A DNA stretch of 64,000 nucleotides, from the NCBI RefSeq assembly GCF_900156575.1, contig NZ_FTNY01000007.1, positions 62,001 through 126,000 of the forward strand, given 5' to 3'. A program made the position numbers and the translations under genes. The DNA comes from Chryseobacterium shigense. GTDB lineage: Bacteria; Bacteroidota; Bacteroidia; Flavobacteriales; Weeksellaceae. How positions within the stretch are numbered: position 1 is the first letter of the stretch; every line of letters starts with the position of its first letter. The notes under the pieces were generated by a model that was not told the DNA's origin, did no database searches, and saw only the letters and a list, made by a program, of their open reading frames with translations. This document shows positions 16,505 through 26,139 of the stretch, in pieces.

Positions 16505-17698
16505 TTAATTGAAAGGAGCCAGCACATCTTTGATGCGTTTCATAGCTTCTCTCAGTTCCTCCTCAGAAGCTGCATAAGAAAACCTGATGCACTCAGGACT
16601 TCCGAAAGAAACGCCTCCTACACATCCTACATGAGCATTTTCCAAAAGGAACATAGCGAAATCATCAGAATCTTTGATTTCTGTACCATTCAGATTTTTT
16701 CCGATATAATGCGAAATATCAGGAAAGAAGTAAAAGGCAGCTTTGGGCAGCAGTACTTTAAACCCTGGAATCTCTTTCATCAGATCATAGACAAGATCTC
16801 TTCTTTTCTGGAAAGCATCGATCATATATTTGTACTCAGAAGGATCTGTTTTCAAAGCCGTAATAGAAGCTCTCTGAGCCACGGTATTCGCTCCGCTCGT
16901 CATTTGCCCCTGAACCTTCTCACAAGCCTTTGCCAGCCACTCAGGACAGGCAGAATATCCGATTCTCCATCCTGTCATCGCAAAAGCCTTAGACATTCCG
17001 TTGATCACGGCAGTCTGCTCATAGACTTCAGGAAACTGGGCAATGGAAGTCGTTTTTGTTTCATAGTTGATGTATTCGTAGATTTCATCTGAAATAACGG
17101 TCACATGAGGATATTTGGCAATCACTTTTGCCATAGACTTAAGTTCGTCGTAGGTGTAATATCCACCGGACGGATTACATGGAGAACTGAAAAGAATTGC
17201 CTTTGTTTTATCGGTAATAGCTTCTTCCAGTTGTTCCGCCGTTATTTTAAAATCAGTGACATAAGAGGTAGGAAGCATGACTGAGTTTCCTCCCATCATT
17301 TTCACCATTTCATCGTAGCTCACCCAATAAGGGGCAGGAAGGAGAACTTCGTCACCGTCATTAACCACAGAAGCAAGAACATTTAAAATAGCTTGTTTGG
17401 CACCATTTGAAACGCAGATCTGTGATGGTTTATAGTCTAAATTGTTATCTCTTTTTAATTTATGGGCTACTGCTTCACGAAGTTCAAGAAATCCAGGAAC
17501 AGGAGAGTAGTGGCTGTAATTTTGGTTGATGGCATCAAAAGCGGACTGTTTGATATTATCCGGCACGTCAAAATCCGGTTCGCCAAGAGTAAGACTGATC
17601 ACATCAATGCCGGCGGCCTTCATTTCTCTTGCTTTATTGGACATTACGAAAGTCTGTGAGTAACCTAATCTCTTTACTCTGTCTGAAAGTTTATCCAT
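16505..17698 (-). CDS. Class I PLP-dependent aminotransferase (aspartate aminotransferase-like)
   Basis: A 397-residue cytoplasmic PLP enzyme. It begins LSDRVKRLGYSQTFVMSNKA and shows LTLGEPDFDVPDNI, the SSPCNPSGGYY substrate/PLP motif, VISDEIYEYINY, and the PLP lysine in GMSKAFAMTGWRIGY. The C-terminal Arg in PECIRFSYAAS would bind the substrate carboxylate. Proteins of this subgroup are usually aspartate or prephenate aminotransferases; the exact substrate cannot be fixed from sequence. The gene is monocistronic, with its own -7 box and terminator. Confidence 0.92.
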   Translation of the reverse strand: MDKLSDRVKRLGYSQTFVMSNKAREMKAAGIDVISLTLGEPDFDVPDNIKQSAFDAINQNYSHYSPVPGFLELREAVAHKLKRDNNLDYKPSQICVSNGAKQAILNVLASVVNDGDEVLLPAPYWVSYDEMVKMMGGNSVMLPTSYVTDFKITAEQLEEAITDKTKAILFSSPCNPSGGYYTYDELKSMAKVIAKYPHVTVISDEIYEYINYETKTTSIAQFPEVYEQTAVINGMSKAFAMTGWRIGYSACPEWLAKACEKVQGQMTSGANTVAQRASITALKTDPSEYKYMIDAFQKRRDLVYDLMKEIPGFKVLLPKAAFYFFPDISHYIGKNLNGTEIKDSDDFAMFLLENAHVGCVGGVSFGSPECIRFSYAASEEELREAMKRIKDVLAPFN

Positions 17699-17717
17699 AA
17701 GGTATTTTCAATTTTAA

Positions 17718-17725
17718 CAAATATA
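17718..17725 (-). promoter_or_regulatory. Possible -7 box of the aminotransferase gene
   Basis: CAAATATA on the plus strand reads TATATTTG on the minus strand, matching TAnnTTTG, 20 bases before the start codon. Confidence 0.45.
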
Positions 17726-17823
17726 TAATAAAAACGTTTGGCCGGGAAATAAAAGTGGTACCAGAAAAAAGATTTTTGTCAGGTTTTAATCTAATCATAG
17801 ATTTGGAAATAGTATGCTTCTGA

Positions 17824-18024
17824 ATGCTTCAACCGTATTTTCTTCAGGAGAAAGATGAGGCAGGGATAAATGTAGATTCCAAAGCAGGGAAAATGGAAAT
17901 ATAGCTTAGATTTGGCTATTTTGCCCAGCTGGATTACAATGAGCTTAAAAAAAGCGGAGCCAATATGGATGCTCTGATCGCCGGAAACCTTAGGTTATCC
18001 GACAATCCCATTAAAAAAGAATAA
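17824..18024 (+). pseudogene. Remnant of a small gene interrupted by a stop codon
   Basis: One frame reads 67 codons with a single in-frame TAG at 17902-17904. Before it comes MLQPYFLQEKDEAGINVDSK and KAGKMEI; after it comes LRFGYFAQLDYNELKKSG, NMDALIAGNL, then LSDNPIKKE and TAA. Composition is protein-like on both sides of the stop, and a good terminator follows 12 bases after the TAA. I read it as the decayed 3' part of a gene. The family was not recognised; readthrough or a sequencing error at the TAG are the alternatives. Confidence 0.6.
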
Positions 18025-18036
18025 ACAGAGAAACAG

Positions 18037-18061
18037 AGACTGCCGAAAGCAGTCTTTTTTT
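18037..18061 (+). terminator. Terminator after the gene remnant
   Basis: Perfect stem agactgc / gcagtct with a cgaaa loop and a run of seven T. Confidence 0.85.
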
Positions 18062-18198
18062 ATCTCACACCATCTATTTACAAGTCTTTATGTATACTTG
18101 AATCGTATTGTAAAAACTTCATCTTTGTAAAATATGAATTGGAAAAAGACTCTTAAAAGCCTATGTTTTGTATCTTTAATCCATCTTAGATTGATCCT

Positions 18199-19536
18199 AT
18201 GAAATATACTCTTCTTGTCCTGTTGATTCCTTTTGTCGGATTTTCACAAGTCCGCTCGAAAGATGATGAAATAAAGAAATACGTTTCTGAAGTACGCTCA
18301 GATTCTTTAAAATCTTATATCAATACACTTGTAGGCTTCCATACCAGGCATACTTTAAGTTCTGTTAATGGGAAAAATCAGGGAATAGGGGCAGCAAGAA
18401 ATTGGGTGCTCGGAAAATTTAAAGACTATGCAAAAAATGCAGGAGGAAGAATGGAGGTGTTCATGCAGCAGGAAGATATTCTGCCGGATGGAAAAAGAAT
18501 AGATAAAGCTGTGAACCTTGGAAATCCTGTAGCATTTCTGAAGGGAACAGATCCCAATGATCAAAGAATTTTCCTGATTTCTGCTCATTTGGATTCACGG
18601 GTAACGGATGTGATGAACAGGATTTCATTCGCTCCGGGTGCAAATGATGATGGCAGTGGCGTAAGCGCAGTCCTGGAATCTGCAAGAATTTTAAGCAGGT
18701 CTTCCTTTCCTGCATCGGTCGTTTTTGTTGCTTTTTCAGGTGAAGAACAGTCGCTGCTGGGGTCTAAACTTCTTGCCGATAAAGCTAAAAAAGAAAACTG
18801 GCAGATAGAGGCCGTTCTGAACAACGATATGATCGGAAATCCTAAAGCCGGAGAAACAGGAGAAGTCAATACCCGTACGCTCCGCGTTTTCAGTGAAGGA
18901 CTGCCTTATGCCGAACTAGATAAAAAAGCGATGAATATCAGAAATCTCGGCCTGGAAAACGACAGTGAATCCAGACAGTTAGCGCGGTATATTAAAGAAA
19001 TTGCAGAGAAATATGTGAAAGGACTTGACGTAAAAATGATCTACAGAAATGACAGATTCCTTCGTGGAGGAGATCATTCCAGTTTTGTCAACCAGGGATT
19101 TCCTTCTGTAAGAATTACAGAATATTATGAAAATTATGACCATCAGCATCAGGATATAAGAGAGGAAAATAATAAGCAGTACGGAGATCTTCCTGAGTTT
19201 ATAGATTACAACTATCTTAAAAAGAATGTAGCCGCCAATATTGCCGTACTGGCCAGCCTTGCCAAAGCTCCCTCAAAACCTGAACGGGTAGAAATGAAAG
19301 TTAAAGAACTTACGAATTCCACCACTTTACAATGGGAGAGATCCAAGTCAGGAATACCGATGGGCTATTTTATCCTCGCCCGGGAGACCGATAGTCCTGT
19401 ATGGCAGAAAAAGATATTTACCACAGAACGTTCTATTAAAATTCCGCTGTCAAAGGACAACTCTATTTTTGCTGTTCAGGCAGTAGATAAGAGCGGGAAT
19501 TTAAGTGTTGCCGTTATTCCCGGTATTGCCAAATGA
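18199..19536 (+). CDS. Secreted M28-family peptidase with C-terminal fibronectin-like domain
   Basis: 445 residues, signal peptide about 1-17 (LIPFVGFSQ). The M28 set is complete: LISAHLDSRV (zinc His), GANDDGSGVS, FVAFSGEEQSLLGS (Glu-Glu), NNDMIGN and the late His in FLRGGDHSSFVNQGF. Residues about 355-445 look like a fibronectin type III-like beta domain (PERVEMKVKELTNSTTLQWE). It lacks the PA insert seen in the tandem pair at 5367-8132, so it belongs to a different M28 subgroup. A periplasmic or extracellular aminopeptidase is likely. Confidence 0.9.
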   Translation: MKYTLLVLLIPFVGFSQVRSKDDEIKKYVSEVRSDSLKSYINTLVGFHTRHTLSSVNGKNQGIGAARNWVLGKFKDYAKNAGGRMEVFMQQEDILPDGKRIDKAVNLGNPVAFLKGTDPNDQRIFLISAHLDSRVTDVMNRISFAPGANDDGSGVSAVLESARILSRSSFPASVVFVAFSGEEQSLLGSKLLADKAKKENWQIEAVLNNDMIGNPKAGETGEVNTRTLRVFSEGLPYAELDKKAMNIRNLGLENDSESRQLARYIKEIAEKYVKGLDVKMIYRNDRFLRGGDHSSFVNQGFPSVRITEYYENYDHQHQDIREENNKQYGDLPEFIDYNYLKKNVAANIAVLASLAKAPSKPERVEMKVKELTNSTTLQWERSKSGIPMGYFILARETDSPVWQKKIFTTERSIKIPLSKDNSIFAVQAVDKSGNLSVAVIPGIAK

Positions 19537-19583
19537 TCGGCAGTTGGTGAAGGGGTAAATAAAGCCTTATCGGAACACTCGAT

Positions 19584-19614
19584 TTGAATACAATAGAAAT
19601 AAAACTTATTTTTG
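19584..19614 (+). promoter_or_regulatory. Promoter of rsmG
   Basis: TTG (19584-19586), 20 bases, then TATTTTTG (19607-19614): a complete Bacteroidota promoter. Transcription from here would begin near 19621, which excludes the upstream start at 19612 and supports ATG 19633. Confidence 0.7.
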
Positions 19615-19632
19615 CAGATTATAATAATTCAT

Positions 19633-20268
19633 ATGGCAATATCGTTACTATTAAAATACTTTCCGGATCTTACAGAGAAGCAGATCGAGCAGTTTACCCA
19701 GTTGGAGAACCTGTACAATGAATGGAATGAAAAAATCAATGTGATCTCCAGAAAAGATATGGAATCGCTGTATGAAAAACACGTTCTGCATTCTTTGGGA
19801 ATCGCTAAAATAATGGAATTTGCACCCGGTACAAAAGTTCTGGACATCGGAACAGGCGGCGGTTTCCCTGGAATTCCACTGGCTATCCTTTTTCCGGAGA
19901 CGCAATTTACTTTGGTAGATTCTATTGGAAAGAAGATTACCGTAGTCAATGCAGTGGCAGAAGGAGTAGGACTGACGAATTTAACGGCGATCCATGGAAG
20001 AGCCGAAAAGGTAAAAGAAAAGTTCCATTTTGTGGTAAGCCGTGCAGTAACGCAGATGCCGGAATTCCTCAGATGGCTGAAAGGAAAATTTGAAAAAGAA
20101 CAGATTAATGCCAAGCATAACGGAGTTTTATATTTAAAAGGCGGTGATCTTGCTGAAGAACTGGCCGGAATTAAATGTGAAATTTTCAACCTTAAAAACT
20201 ATTTTGATGAAGAATTTTTTGATACTAAAAAAGTGATTTATGTATCAAAAGGTAATTTTAATTCTTAA
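19633..20268 (+). CDS. rsmG: 16S rRNA (guanine527-N7)-methyltransferase
   Basis: 211 residues from ATG 19633. RsmG (GidB) uses S-adenosylmethionine to methylate N7 of G527 in 16S rRNA. It shows YNEWNEKINVISRKD near the N-terminus, the SAM-binding loop VLDIGTGGGFPGIPLAI, and the typical VVSRAVTQMPEFLRW segment. The length is normal for the family. The alternative start at 19612 adds MQIIIIH and lies upstream of the expected transcript start. It is followed by a lipoprotein gene on the same strand. Confidence 0.95.
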   Translation: MAISLLLKYFPDLTEKQIEQFTQLENLYNEWNEKINVISRKDMESLYEKHVLHSLGIAKIMEFAPGTKVLDIGTGGGFPGIPLAILFPETQFTLVDSIGKKITVVNAVAEGVGLTNLTAIHGRAEKVKEKFHFVVSRAVTQMPEFLRWLKGKFEKEQINAKHNGVLYLKGGDLAEELAGIKCEIFNLKNYFDEEFFDTKKVIYVSKGNFNS

Positions 20269-20330
20269 TTTTAAGTAAATTAAGGATAATTTTTACTGAA
20301 TTTTTGTTAATAATCGGTAAATTAGAGGTT

Positions 20331-20735
20331 ATGAAAAATCTTTTAAATATTGGATTGTCTGTATTGTTTTCAGGACTGGTATTCGTTTCCTGTGAGGATG
20401 ATGATTACCAGACCGTACAGTCCATCGGTAAAATCAGGATCGACAGTGTGAAGATCATGCAGGATACCATGGACGTCAATTCGATACAGAGCATTAAAAC
20501 GTATTCTACCTACCTCTCCCAATGTGAAGGGTTCTACGGATATGATTATATTCCCACCAGTAGTCTGGAAAGGTCTGTAACCGCTTATAAATACACTATT
20601 GAAGGACAATGTGTACAGAAAGCCCATGTGGGAACAAGCCAGATCAATTTCAGCCCGCGCCAGAAAGGATCGTATACTTTTAAGTTCTGGAACGGTGGCA
20701 ACAACTGGATCACCAAAACAATTGTAGTTGAATAA
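20331..20735 (+). CDS. Hypothetical lipoprotein
   Basis: 134 residues from ATG 20331; the frame extends to 20304 but the lipoprotein signal MKNLLNIGLSVLFSGLVFVSC marks the true start. After the lipidated Cys comes an acidic patch EDDD, common in surface-exposed lipoproteins of Bacteroidota. The mature part is beta-rich, ending NFSPRQKGSYTFKFWNGG. No family was recognised. It lies 6 bases before the DUF922 gene and is probably cotranscribed with it. Confidence 0.75.
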   Translation: MKNLLNIGLSVLFSGLVFVSCEDDDYQTVQSIGKIRIDSVKIMQDTMDVNSIQSIKTYSTYLSQCEGFYGYDYIPTSSLERSVTAYKYTIEGQCVQKAHVGTSQINFSPRQKGSYTFKFWNGGNNWITKTIVVE

Positions 20736-20741
20736 TTAATA

Positions 20742-21278
20742 ATGAAACTGATTTCACTTTTCTGTCTTCTTGCAGTGAATGTCTTACTTGGACAGAAGAT
20801 CATCTGGCAGGAGGACCGGAAGCTTGTCTGGGATGATTTTAAAAGCCCGGTCAACCGGAAAAGCAATCCCGATGTGGTCGCCTATACCCATTGCGGCTGG
20901 GAATATTCTGTAGTAAAATCCAGTAATCCAAAATCTCCCGTTAAAATTGTAATCACTACTATTTTTAATGAAAACCAATCCTGGAAAGATACCAAAAGGA
21001 TCAACGATTATGTTCTTCTTCATGAGCAGAAACATTTTGATATTGCGGAGTTATTTGCCAGAAAATTCAGGAAAGAAGTAGAAGAGAAGATTAAAACCTC
21101 CGGTGATTACGATAAAAAATTTAAAGCAATTTACAGTACGATCACAAACGATTATAAAAATTTTCAGATGTCCTATGACAGAATTACAGAGCATGGGATG
21201 AATAAAGAAAAACAGGCAGAATACAATGCCCTCATCACTGAAGAAATAGATCACTTAAAAAGTTACAAAACCTCTTGA
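20742..21278 (+). CDS. DUF922-family secreted putative zinc protease
   Basis: 178 residues with a short signal peptide (about 1-17, LLAVNVLLGQ). It shows the LVWDDFKSPVN motif near the N-terminus and LLHEQKHFDIAELFARKF, an HExxH-type metal site that is the core of DUF922. The family is predicted to be Zn-dependent but is uncharacterised. Its stop codon overlaps the TTG start of the next gene (TTGA at 21275-21278), suggesting translational coupling. Confidence 0.85.
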   Translation: MKLISLFCLLAVNVLLGQKIIWQEDRKLVWDDFKSPVNRKSNPDVVAYTHCGWEYSVVKSSNPKSPVKIVITTIFNENQSWKDTKRINDYVLLHEQKHFDIAELFARKFRKEVEEKIKTSGDYDKKFKAIYSTITNDYKNFQMSYDRITEHGMNKEKQAEYNALITEEIDHLKSYKTS

Positions 21279-23968
21279 AATTCCTCAATAAGATCATCCA
21301 CGAGCTCCTCACTCAAAATCCGGACCTTTCGGACTTTAATATTGTTCTGCCCGGAAAGCGTCCTATCGTATTCATCAGGCAGATCCTTGAAGAAAATAAC
21401 TATTCAGGATTTCTTCCCAATTTTTTTACCGTAGAAGAACTGGTTGACAGGATTGCAGATAAACAGCCGGTTCAGGGGATCTCTTTATGGCTTTTTGCCT
21501 TTGATGTCTACCGGAATCTTGGTCTTATTCCTAAAGATGATTTTGCCGAATTTTTAAAGTGGTTTCCGACCCTTCAGAAAGACTGGGATGATATACTGAA
21601 ATTCTCCGATAGCGATGAAGCGGTGCTGCAATATATGTTTGATGAAGAACGCATCAAGGAATGGGCTCAGGATCTGGGAGAAGATGATGATGTTCCCCGG
21701 AAAAAATTCCTGAACTTCTGGCAGAATATGAATATTTTTCTTCCCGTTTTAAAGAAGAAATTGCAGGAGAAAAACTGGGCAACGTCCGGAATGATTCATG
21801 AAACGGCCAAAGCCAAGATTGTAGATTTTGCCAAAAATACTTCAGAACATTTTGTCTTTTGTGGCTTCAATGCCTTTACGCCTGTGGAAGAAAAGCTGGT
21901 TAGAAGCCTGCTTCAGTGGAATAAGGCTCAGTGCTTCTTTCAGGCCGACCGCTATTATTTTGATGACGAAAGACAGGAAGCAGGAAAATTCCTCAGAAAT
22001 CATAAAACATGGAAGGAATTTGATGATACAAGGGCTTTTCATTGGATCGAAGATGATTTTAATCAGCCAAAAAATATAAAAGTATACGAAGTTTCCGGAA
22101 ATGTGACGCAGACTAAAGTGCTGCCTGAAATTTTTAAGGAAATTGAAAATAAAACCTATTCCAATACAGCGGTAGTTTTACTGGATGAGAATCTTCTTCC
22201 TGCCAGTCTGGATGTAATGTACGGTGTTGATAATCTGAATATTACTATGGGTTTTCCCCTGAAGAATCTTTCTTTTTCCAATGCCGTAAAACAGCTTTTC
22301 TATCTTCAGAAACAGCTCGAGAAAAACAAGTCTTCTTATTACTACAGAGATATTTTCCCAATCCTTGAAGAGCTTCCGAAATCAGCTGAAGATGAATTGA
22401 TTATCAGTAATTTCAGGACGAAAATAGAAGAGAGGAATATTGTTTATATCTCAAGAAAGCTTTTAGAAGAACTTTTGAGCGGGCTTTCCTATTATAACCT
22501 TCTGAAAAAAGCTGAACATACCGGGGTATATCTGGATATGCTGATTAACTTCTGCCGGGATATCAAGTGGCTTCCAATAGACGATATCCAGTACGAAAAT
22601 GTTTCCCACTTTGAGAATGCATTCAGGATTATTAAAAACCAGCTGAGTCCTTATCACTTTGAAATTAAAATGGAAACCCTGGAAATCCTGATCAATCAGC
22701 ATGTTAATTCTGAAAGCATCGATTTTCAGGGAGAGCCGCTCCGCGGACTTCAGATCATGGGACTTCTGGAAACTCGTCTTTTGAATTTTGAAAATGTCAT
22801 TATGCTGTCTGTGAATGAAGGGAAACTGCCCTTGGGGAATTCACAGAATACCTATATTCCATTTGATATCAGAAGGTATTTTGATCTTCATACGTTTCTG
22901 GAAAATGACAGTATTTATGCCTATCACTTTTACAGGTTGATCCAGGATTCTCAGAATGTTCATTTGCTGTACAACGCACTCAGCTCAGGAGTGAATACCG
23001 GAGAAAAGAGCCGTTTCATTACCCAGATCGAAATGGAGAGCTCTCATCCGATTGAACACCTCATTATTGAAAATTCTTCCGAGCCTATTGCTTCCATGCC
23101 GATAGAAATACCGAAGACAGAAATTGTCATGGAAAGACTTCAGAAATGGAAAGAGAAAGTATCTGCTTCACATCTTACCAGCTACCTTTATAATCCGATA
23201 GATTTTTACCTTTCCAAAATATTAAAGACCTCTGAAACGGATGAAATTGAAGAAGAGTTGTCTGTAAAAAACTATGGAAATTTAGTTCATTATTCACTTC
23301 AAGAGGTATATGAAATACTTAAAGGTAAAGTTTTAAAAGAAAAGGATTTACAGAATTCAATTAAAGATATAGATCAGTATATCAATGTGGCTATCGAAAA
23401 GCTAAAGCATCAGCCTGAGTTCTATGAAAAAGGGATGAATTACATCCACAGAGCGATTGCTAAAAAAGTAATTGAAAACGTATTGGGTCACGATCTTGAA
23501 TTGGTGAGAAACGGCAATACGCTTGAAATTTTAGACATTGAAAAGAGATTTGAAAATGTAGACTTTTATCTCGATGCGAATGACAAAATTTCGTTCTTAG
23601 GGTTTATTGACAGGATAGACCGCCTGAACGGGACTTTAAGAATTATAGATTATAAAACGGCAAAAATTAAAAATCTTACAGTAAAAATTGATGAGAATAA
23701 CGTAGCGGATTATTTTCATAACAGTGAAAGAAAGCAGGCGCTTCAGCTGTGTATTTATCATTATGTAGTACAAAATCTTCCCGAGTTCTGGGGACTTCCC
23801 ATTGAAACAGGAATCTGGAGTTTTGCAGAGGCTAAAAAGGGAGTGGTTTCGCTTCAGTTTGATAAAGGAACGATTGATGATGCAATGATGTCTGTAAAAA
23901 ATCTTATCCTCGAAATTCTGAATCCTGATCTTAGCTTTATTGAGAATATTAAATCTTATTCCAATTAA
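21275..23968 (+). CDS. PD-(D/E)XK nuclease family protein, AddB-like
   Basis: 897 residues starting with TTG at 21275; this start yields KFLNKIIHELLTQNPDLS, a plausible N-terminus, and no nearby ATG fits better. The N-terminal two-thirds resemble the inactive helicase-like region of AddB/RexB (NIVLPGKRPIVFIRQIL, then NVIMLSVNEGKLPLG). The C-terminus is a nuclease domain: SASHLTSYLYNPIDFYL, NYGNLVHYSLQEV, GFIDRIDRL, IIDYKTAK and QALQLCIYHYV give the catalytic Asp, Asp-x-Lys and Gln. It is expected to process DNA ends for recombination with an AddA-type helicase, which is not in this window. Confidence 0.88.
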   Translation: MKFLNKIIHELLTQNPDLSDFNIVLPGKRPIVFIRQILEENNYSGFLPNFFTVEELVDRIADKQPVQGISLWLFAFDVYRNLGLIPKDDFAEFLKWFPTLQKDWDDILKFSDSDEAVLQYMFDEERIKEWAQDLGEDDDVPRKKFLNFWQNMNIFLPVLKKKLQEKNWATSGMIHETAKAKIVDFAKNTSEHFVFCGFNAFTPVEEKLVRSLLQWNKAQCFFQADRYYFDDERQEAGKFLRNHKTWKEFDDTRAFHWIEDDFNQPKNIKVYEVSGNVTQTKVLPEIFKEIENKTYSNTAVVLLDENLLPASLDVMYGVDNLNITMGFPLKNLSFSNAVKQLFYLQKQLEKNKSSYYYRDIFPILEELPKSAEDELIISNFRTKIEERNIVYISRKLLEELLSGLSYYNLLKKAEHTGVYLDMLINFCRDIKWLPIDDIQYENVSHFENAFRIIKNQLSPYHFEIKMETLEILINQHVNSESIDFQGEPLRGLQIMGLLETRLLNFENVIMLSVNEGKLPLGNSQNTYIPFDIRRYFDLHTFLENDSIYAYHFYRLIQDSQNVHLLYNALSSGVNTGEKSRFITQIEMESSHPIEHLIIENSSEPIASMPIEIPKTEIVMERLQKWKEKVSASHLTSYLYNPIDFYLSKILKTSETDEIEEELSVKNYGNLVHYSLQEVYEILKGKVLKEKDLQNSIKDIDQYINVAIEKLKHQPEFYEKGMNYIHRAIAKKVIENVLGHDLELVRNGNTLEILDIEKRFENVDFYLDANDKISFLGFIDRIDRLNGTLRIIDYKTAKIKNLTVKIDENNVADYFHNSERKQALQLCIYHYVVQNLPEFWGLPIETGIWSFAEAKKGVVSLQFDKGTIDDAMMSVKNLILEILNPDLSFIENIKSYSN

Positions 23969-23970
23969 AA

Positions 23971-23996
23971 ATGCACCCCATTGCTGGGATGCACTC
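23971..23996. terminator. Possible hairpin between convergent genes
   Basis: tgcacccca / tgggatgca form an imperfect stem around ttgc. The T tail is weak, so it is only a candidate terminator for the two genes that converge here. Confidence 0.4.
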
Positions 23997-24030
23997 AATT
24001 TGAAATGAAGAATATACTAGTGTTATTGTA

Positions 24031-25977
24031 TTATAGCTTTACTTTTTTGTTGACTGTTTTTCCATCAGTACCAACCATCTGAACGATATACATTCCTGAT
24101 TCCAGGCTTTTAGATTCAAATTCAGGTTGATTGACTTCCTGCTGAAGAATCAATGCTCCGGAAATACTGTAAATACTGATGTTTTTAATACCTTGATCTG
24201 CTCTGGCTACAATCTGCCGATTTTTAGTGAATATCTCATTTTTATGGGCTAATGCTCGGTCGTCTTGTACTTTTTTGAACTGCAGATTATAATATTGCGT
24301 TACGATTTCAAAGGTATTGTTTGGACTGTCAATGTCTTTGGTGTTAATTCCTCCGTCAGAAACGTACTGTTCCCGAGAAACTGTTTTTAATAAGTTTTTA
24401 TTGGTATCAAAAATATTGATGGCAAGCAATTCATCCTGAGGGATTTTCAGTTTTAAAATCCCATTATTTTCGGACTGTATGATCTCATTTTCAGGAACTT
24501 CAATCGGTGTGTCCTTAACGTACGGAATTAATTTCTGATTATTGTTTTCCTGTACTTTTAAAAGATAAACACCGTCTTTTAATGAAGATAAACTGCTTTC
24601 CGTCCCTGATTGACCAGCGGCTTTCTCCTGATTGAAATCTGTAATGCCAACGAGCTGCACATTTCCAAGATCCGGTTTTAGCTGGGAAGAATAGAGTGAA
24701 ACTGTTTCTGCTGGTTGAGTTCCCTGTTGTTTTGAAGTCAGTATAGCCCATTGATTCAAAAGGCCACCGCTTCTGAGGGTATTGAATTTTGCGTTGGATG
24801 CCAGCGTGAAGGGAATAATGCCTCCCACATGGCCTAAAGGTCCCCAGTAGAAAGAATCCAGTTTATATTTGTTCAGATCCCACCAGGCGTAATATCCACG
24901 CTGTACATCAATTGTTTTAGAGGTATTTTCAGGTGGAATGGCTAAGTCTACTGTAGAATGTCCCAATGTCATAGGGGTTTTGTTGTACCAGTCATAGACA
25001 TCCTTAGGTTTCATACATCGTCTGAGATTATTGTTCGGATTATTGGTGACATCGTTGACGAAGCTCTGGGTAAAAAGATTCCTCCAGATCACCGGACCCC
25101 AAAGCAGACCTCCGTTATCCTGAACTACATGGTAATTATATTTATCCAGATATTCCGGCGAAATAACCTCTGAAATACTGGTGTTATAGGTTTTAAATCC
25201 TGTATTGTTGCAGGTATGGAGTACATTGGCAAGAAAAGAGGTGAACGGATAGAAATCTTTTTCCAAAACGCCTTTGTTTAAAGTAACCCCTGAAAAATCA
25301 TAAGGTCCGTCTCCCATATAAGCATATTTGAATTTCAAATTCCCGGGATTGGAAACGTTCAGCATTTTTAACGTGGACATTGCTGCGTGCGCTCCCTGAG
25401 AATACCCTGCCAGAAAGTATTCATCATAACGTTTTATTCCTTGCTGAGCCAGAACTTTATTGGCAGCTGTAACGAAATCTATTGTTGCGCCCGCTTCTGT
25501 AGCATAATCTACATACGGATGAACTCCATCTCCGGTTCCCATGCCTACATAGTCAGGTGCCATTAAAATATATCCGTTAAGTACATAAGACAATTCAATA
25601 ACAAATCCGGCTGTTAAAGCCCCTTTAAAGTTAGACGGTACATTATCTCTGCTGTCTGTAGTTCCGTGATCAGATACGACTGTAGAGAGCTTAAAATTCA
25701 CGTTCGGGTACATCAGGAGTCCTGTTGCTTTTACCAAAACATTTTTTTCATTCTTGGTATAATAGGTGATTTTGTACCCTTTAAGGCCTACATTGAAACC
25801 ATTGAGATAGCTGACGAAGTCCGGAGTGTTCTGTTCTCCGAGACTGTTAGCGATGAAATTAGCAACGCCCTGTGGGGTCAAATCCAGTTTTTGTTCAACG
25901 TTAACAAGATCTCCAGCCTGTTGGGCTAAAAAGAACGGTGCTGTTAAACCAAGTAAAAGCATCGAGATTTTTTTCAT
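24031..25977 (-). CDS. T9SS-exported alpha/beta hydrolase
   Basis: 648 residues. Signal peptide about 1-19 (LTAPFFLAQ). The catalytic domain spans about residues 60-420: an oxyanion-type VVSDHGTTDS, LMAPDYVGMGTGDG, and the nucleophile elbow AGYSQGAH with Ser193. Several family members act as secreted lipases or esterases; the substrate here is unknown. The last ~75 residues (ISIYSISGALILQQ through GMYIVQMVGTDGKTVNKKV) form a T9SS type A sorting domain, so the enzyme is expected on the cell surface or released. A middle segment (about 430-560) is beta-rich and of unknown role. Confidence 0.88.
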   Translation of the reverse strand: MKKISMLLLGLTAPFFLAQQAGDLVNVEQKLDLTPQGVANFIANSLGEQNTPDFVSYLNGFNVGLKGYKITYYTKNEKNVLVKATGLLMYPNVNFKLSTVVSDHGTTDSRDNVPSNFKGALTAGFVIELSYVLNGYILMAPDYVGMGTGDGVHPYVDYATEAGATIDFVTAANKVLAQQGIKRYDEYFLAGYSQGAHAAMSTLKMLNVSNPGNLKFKYAYMGDGPYDFSGVTLNKGVLEKDFYPFTSFLANVLHTCNNTGFKTYNTSISEVISPEYLDKYNYHVVQDNGGLLWGPVIWRNLFTQSFVNDVTNNPNNNLRRCMKPKDVYDWYNKTPMTLGHSTVDLAIPPENTSKTIDVQRGYYAWWDLNKYKLDSFYWGPLGHVGGIIPFTLASNAKFNTLRSGGLLNQWAILTSKQQGTQPAETVSLYSSQLKPDLGNVQLVGITDFNQEKAAGQSGTESSLSSLKDGVYLLKVQENNNQKLIPYVKDTPIEVPENEIIQSENNGILKLKIPQDELLAINIFDTNKNLLKTVSREQYVSDGGINTKDIDSPNNTFEIVTQYYNLQFKKVQDDRALAHKNEIFTKNRQIVARADQGIKNISIYSISGALILQQEVNQPEFESKSLESGMYIVQMVGTDGKTVNKKVKL

Positions 25978-26088
25978 ATCAATATTTTTTAGTGATATTA
26001 AAGTAGATGTTTTTAATAAAACTATAATAATATTAATGGATCAATAATTATTCATTGAATATAAGTTCCCCGCAAAGTGAGTAAAAGA

Positions 26089-26116
26089 AGGAGTCCGGCC
26101 ATTCGGCCGGACTCCT
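26089..26116 (-). terminator. Terminator of the acyl-CoA dehydrogenase gene
   Basis: Perfect 12-base stem aggagtccggcc / ggccggactcct with an attc loop, followed on the minus strand by a weak T-rich stretch (ttctttt). Confidence 0.8.
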
Positions 26117-26139
26117 GTTCTGTATATGTCAGCTTTTAA

